A stretch of 64,000 nucleotides of DNA from NCBI GenBank assembly GCA_965112735.1, contig OZ218951.1, forward strand, positions 62,001 to 126,000, in the 5' to 3' direction. Below, piece by piece: positions 60,169-64,000 of the stretch. Position 1 is the first letter of the stretch. The number at the start of each line of letters is the position of its first letter. The position numbers and the translations under genes were made by a program. The DNA comes from Phaeosaccion multiseriatum. Lineage: Eukaryota; Ochrophyta, other classes. The notes beneath the pieces are model-generated. The model saw nothing but the letters and a program-made list of their open reading frames with translations. It did not search any database and had not been told where the DNA came from.

Positions 60169-63100
60169 ATGCACAAACATATCTCTAAGCTGCTCCCTCG
60201 CTGCTTTCCGCCACTGAATCCCCTCCTTGGCAGGGGATGGAAGGCTGCGCAGGCCGAGAAGGAGCTCCCCCACACGGTCGCCGAGAGAGAGGCGAAGGAA
60301 GGTGAGCAGAGTGTTGAAACGAGCAAAGGGAATCGCGATTGCCTCTACTCGAGGAATCTGCTTCCCAAATCCCACCACTTTGTGTGCGTGGCTGTTTCCC
60401 TCCCGTGCAGGCCTGGAGCTCGGGCTGCCCGGAGCCAGCAGCATCGAGGACAGGACCATCCCCACCTTCTCCAGGTAGGTCGTTTGAGACGAGAGGCAGG
60501 GCTCCTTGCTTTGGACCGAGAGGGGGAGAGGCAAACAAAGAGAGAGAGAGAGAGAAATATAGGCATACAAACAAACAGAAAGAGTGAGACCATTTGCGCT
60601 TGGTTTGCTCGCCGGGTCGATGGACTGCAGCCGCCGGCCTGACGCCTTGACGCGTCCCTCCGTCCCTCCTACCCTCCTTCCTCCTCCAGGGGCGAGCTGC
60701 CCCACTTCGCCGGCATCAACACGTTCATGAAGGCCCCCTTCGTGGAGGATATTAAGAAGTGCGGGGCATACGACGCCGCCGTGCTGGGCGTGCCCTTCGA
60801 TGGAGGTAAGTGCGTGCGTGCACGGGTTGAGGGGCGAAGTAAGCAAGGCGACTTTAGATGCCCCTCCCTCCCCCCCTTCACACACTCCTGCTGCAACCAA
60901 CCCTTCCCGCTTGTGTCGCCCCTCCCGCTCAGGCTGCACCTACCGCGCCGGCACGCGCTTCGGGCCACAGGGCATCCGCCGCATCTCTGCGCTGTACACG
61001 CCGTACCACTACGAGAAAGGTCCGTTGTGTCGAGAGCCTTGAGTGTGTGGGAGGGCGTGTCTGCTCGGGATCAATGTACTTGCGCTGCATTGCTTGCAAG
61101 TGAATCGGGGGGAGGAGAGGGTGTGCGTGCGTGCGAGCGTGCTTTCACGAGTGGGCGTCTCCTCTCCGTGAGACCACTCCGTCGGGCGCCCCTCTTCCTG
61201 TCTTGGCCTCCACCTTTCAGGAAATAAGGAAGGGGGAATCAGTCCCTCGATGACAGCCGGGCTGTAACGGCTGTAGCTTCGCTCCTTAAATCCATCCAGA
61301 GACACTAATCCCACTCTCATCCTTAGATGCATCCCAAAGCCATATCCATCCATCCAGAGGCACACAAAGACAAACACGTGTCCCGAATGTGAGGAGGCTT
61401 ATGAAAAGTGGGGTGTATGTGTGTGTGTGCACCGCCAGCGGCCAGACAGACACGTGTTGCTTCCGCCCCTGACCCCTGACGCCCCTCTCACCCCTGACCC
61501 CTGACACCAGGCATTGACCTCCGCGAGGAGATGACCCTGTGCGACGTAGGCGACGTGTTCACCATCCCCGCCAACATCGAGAAGACGTTCGACCAGATCT
61601 CCAACGCCGTGTCCTACGTGGCGGCCTCGGGGGCCATGCCCATCATCATGGGCGGGGACCACAGGTAAGCGGTGCAAGGTGAGACATGAGAGGAAGTGTT
61701 CTTTGGGATGAAAAACTCCTCCCCTCACTTCCATTTTCAGTTTCAGTTTACTGACCGGACCATGGATTGCCATCTGTTTGGAGTACCGTGCTGACTTTAC
61801 ACCTATCCTTGCCTTGCCTGCTCCGCTCTGCAGCATCGGCTACCCCACTGTACGCGGCATCGCCTCGGTCACCACCAAGGTGAGAACAAGCACACGGCAC
61901 ACGGCACACGAAGGAGACAAGAGGCGGCCCGAGGGTGCCATGCGCGTTGCCCAGATCGCACTGAGCTCGCTACAACTCACTGGCCACGGACTGCGAAGCG
62001 TCCTCCCTTTCACCGCCCTTGGCCCTCCCTCCCTCAGCAGTCTAGCCCCGCTCCTCCCCCCCCTCGCCCTTCCTGCCCACCCAGAAAATTGGCATCATTC
62101 ACATCGACCGCCACGCGGACATCCAGGAGAAGGACCTTGACGAGCGCATGCACACGACGCCCTACTTCCACGCCACCAACATCCCCAACGTGCCCGCCAA
62201 GAACCTCGTGCAGATCGGCATCGGGGGCTGGCAGGTCAGTGCCTCGTGTCAGGCAGGCACTCAGTCAGTCAGTCAGTCAGGCAGTCAGGCAGTCAGTCAG
62301 GCAGTCAGTCAGTCGGTCAATCACTCACTCACTCGCTCACTCATTCAGTCATATTCAGTCAGTCAGTCAGTCGGTCACTCACTCATTCAGCCACTCATTC
62401 AGTCACTCATTCAGTCAGTCAGTCAGTTGGTCAGTCAGTCATTTAGTCAGTCGCTCAGTCGGTCAGGCAGGCCTGTGAGGCTTTTTCTTTGTCTTCCTCT
62501 CCTCTCTATTTCTCTACGTGATGCTCTCTCTCTTGCATTTCTATTTCTCTCTAGTCCTGCCCCCCCCAGTGTTGCTCAGGCCGTGTGCCCCTAACGTGGT
62601 CTCTGTACTGCCCCGTATGCCTCTACTCTGTCTCATCTACTGCCCATTTGCCTCTGCTCAGGTGCCCCGCGCTGCCGTACCCAACATGCGAGACCGCTTC
62701 ACCAACATCTTCACCATGCAGGACCTCGACGACCTCGGCCTGGACAAGGTACTTCTTACGTATGAGTGTGTATGTGTCGTGTGTATGTGTGTGAGTGTGC
62801 ATGTGTGTGTATGTGTGAATGTGCATGTGTGTGTATATGTGTCGTGTGCATGTGTGTGTGTACGTGTGTGAGTGTGCATGTGTGTGTATGTGTGTGTGCT
62901 TTCGTGTAGGTAGAGGAGAGCCTTGCCAGTGACGCATAAGGTCTGCCCTCCCTACTGCGGGACTTCGCTGCCTTCGACACATGTCGCTGAATCTTGCTTG
63001 CTACCCTGGGGCCTCACACACCGCTCAACACACACACACACACACACACACTCCACACAACACACAACACAAAAGGTGATCGAGATGGCTCTCGAGGCGG

Positions 63101-64000
63101 CGTGGGACGGCGTTGACGCGGTGTACCTCTCCTTCGATATCGACAGCTTGGACGCAGGGTGAGTGAGCTCTTCTTGCCTCCCTCTGTCTCTTCTGTGTCC
63201 CGTGCCCTGTCTGGGGACGACGCTGCCCTTGCTCCTCGCTCCTCTCACACCACACGCATCCCGTCCCCTGCCACCCCCTGCCACCCTCTGCCACCCCCTG
63301 CCACCCCCTGCCACCCCCTGCCATCCCCTGCCACCCCCTGCCATCCCCTGCCACCCCCTGCCATCCCCTGCCACCCTCTGCCATCCCCTGCCACCCCCTG
63401 CCATCCCCTGCCACCCCCTGCCACCCCCTGCCATCCCCTGCCATCCCCTGCCATCCCCTGCCATCCCCTGTCATGGACGACCACAGTTTCGTGCCCGGCA
63501 CCGGCTGGCCAGAGCCTGGGGGCTTGATGCCGAGAGAGGCGCACAAGATCGTCGGAGGAGTGGCCAAGGAAGGTGAGAGGGTCAGACAGTCACAGGAGTG
63601 CCCCAAGGAGGATGGGAGGAGAGGAAAGAGAGGGTGGAGGGGGACGGCGGTTTGAGACGACGAGATCGATATCGCTAGGCTTGTGTCTCATGTGACGGTG
63701 CCGCCTGCGGCCTCCGCCGTGCTTCTCTGATGCCCCCCCCTTTCCCTTCCTCCCCAGGCCTGTGCGGCATGGAGCTTGTGGAGGTGTCTCCCCCCTACGA
63801 CGTGGCTGACACCACCTCGCTGCAGGTAAGTGAAGTGGGGAGAAAGGGGGATGAGTAAGTCAGTGAGGAGAAGGTGACAATCCATGTAAGCCAAGCGCCC
63901 TTCCTCACTGTGCATGCACCACTGCTGCATCCCCCCTGCTGCATCCACCCTGCTGCATCCACCTAGGGCCTGCGAGTTATCGTGGAGACGATGGGGGCTC
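60169..64000 (+). CDS. Ureohydrolase, probable guanidine hydrolase (GdmH-like); 3' end outside window
   Basis: Metal-dependent hydrolase of the arginase/agmatinase superfamily, releasing urea or ammonia from a guanidino compound. Exons: 60169-60301, 60411-60474, 60690-60805, 60933-61019, 61511-61664, 61834-61879, 62085-62234, 62662-62748, 63076-63158, 63487-63572, 63758-63825 and 63967 onward; all phases fit (369 residues visible). All six metal ligands are present: H184 in GGDHS; D208, H210 and D212 in HIDRHAD; D300 and D302 in SFDIDSLD. Arginases and agmatinases have DAH.D; Arg in the second position, with TFDQIS, DLDERMHTTPYFHATN, LVQIGIGGWQVPRA and VPGTGWPEPGG, recalls the cyanobacterial Ni-dependent guanidine hydrolase group (Sll1077 type, from memory). 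The start at 60169 gives a basic, hydroxylated N-terminus (MHKHISKLLPRCFPPLNPLL) that could be a targeting peptide. The class is certain; the substrate is probable. Confidence 0.9.
62255..62470. repeat. CAGT/CACT tetranucleotide repeat in ureohydrolase intron 7
   Basis: About 215 bp of degenerate CAGT and CACT repeats begin 20 bases inside the intron. Confidence 0.9.
63260..63472. repeat. 10-bp tandem repeat in ureohydrolase intron 9
   Basis: About 21 copies of the decamer ccaccccctg, alternating irregularly with ccatcccctg, end ten to fifteen bases before the acceptor at 63486. The minus strand reads as an open GRGWQG repeat, which is not a gene. Confidence 0.95.

Noticed and set aside
62952-63606. 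GRGWQG-repeat frames on the minus strand
   Set aside because: Produced by the 10-bp repeat in ureohydrolase intron 9.
60169-64000. Naming the ureohydrolase arginase or agmatinase
   Set aside because: Metal ligands fit the superfamily, but DRHAD replaces the DAH.D of both groups and the rest of the sequence points to the guanidine hydrolase group. A firm enzyme name needs an assay.

Overview
This is nuclear DNA of a GC-rich, intron-rich eukaryote. Every gene that could be followed is split by short GT-AG introns with pyrimidine-rich acceptors, and exon phases join cleanly across up to 19 exons. There is no operon structure. Introns and spacers are full of simple repeats (CACT/GTGA/CAGT tetranucleotides, CA, CTG, long G/C runs). 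The PT-rich extracellular linkers, the WRKY19-like zinc-knuckle protein and the cyanobacterial-type ureohydrolase suggest a protist or alga, most likely a stramenopile. The lineage is an inference and is not proven by the window.

Region 1 (1-23043) is a recent tandem triplication on the minus strand. Genes A (740-6835), B (8949-15392) and C (16815-23043) encode secreted, PT-rich proteins built from a repeated ~70-residue cysteine module. B and C end in one membrane helix; A has lost its 3' end and carries a frameshift. A small divergent gene X (6987-8282, plus) was duplicated with the unit. Its second copy (15842-16430) is dead and its third is absent. A ~94-bp minisatellite marks the unit boundaries with different copy numbers.

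Region 2 (23731-45383) holds a glutamine-rich coiled-coil protein (minus), an SLC25 mitochondrial carrier (plus), an Mpv17/PMP22-family membrane protein (minus), a large ankyrin-TPR protein (minus), a poorly resolved ankyrin gene (plus), and an unusual fusion of a Glu-rich N-terminus, an unknown domain and twelve WRKY19-like zinc knuckles (minus).

Region 3 (45384-64000) starts with a 1.7-kb repeat-rich spacer. A 512-bp almost perfect duplicate of two ureohydrolase exons follows (47064-47575). Next come a predicted nuclear protein of unknown function (47831-51453, minus), a five-copy ~338-bp minisatellite (51821-53390), an 18-exon sodium/solute symporter (54068-58892, plus), and a ureohydrolase (60169 to the window end, plus). 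Its DRHAD metal motif and overall sequence resemble the Ni-dependent guanidine hydrolase group more than agmatinase or arginase. The symporter and the hydrolase lie head-to-tail and may form an uptake-plus-breakdown pair for a small guanidino compound; this is inference.

The strongest candidates for undescribed biology are the modular Cys/PT protein array and the eukaryotic guanidine-hydrolase candidate with its adjacent transporter and fresh partial duplicate. Exon limits were read by eye from splice consensus and phase, without transcripts.
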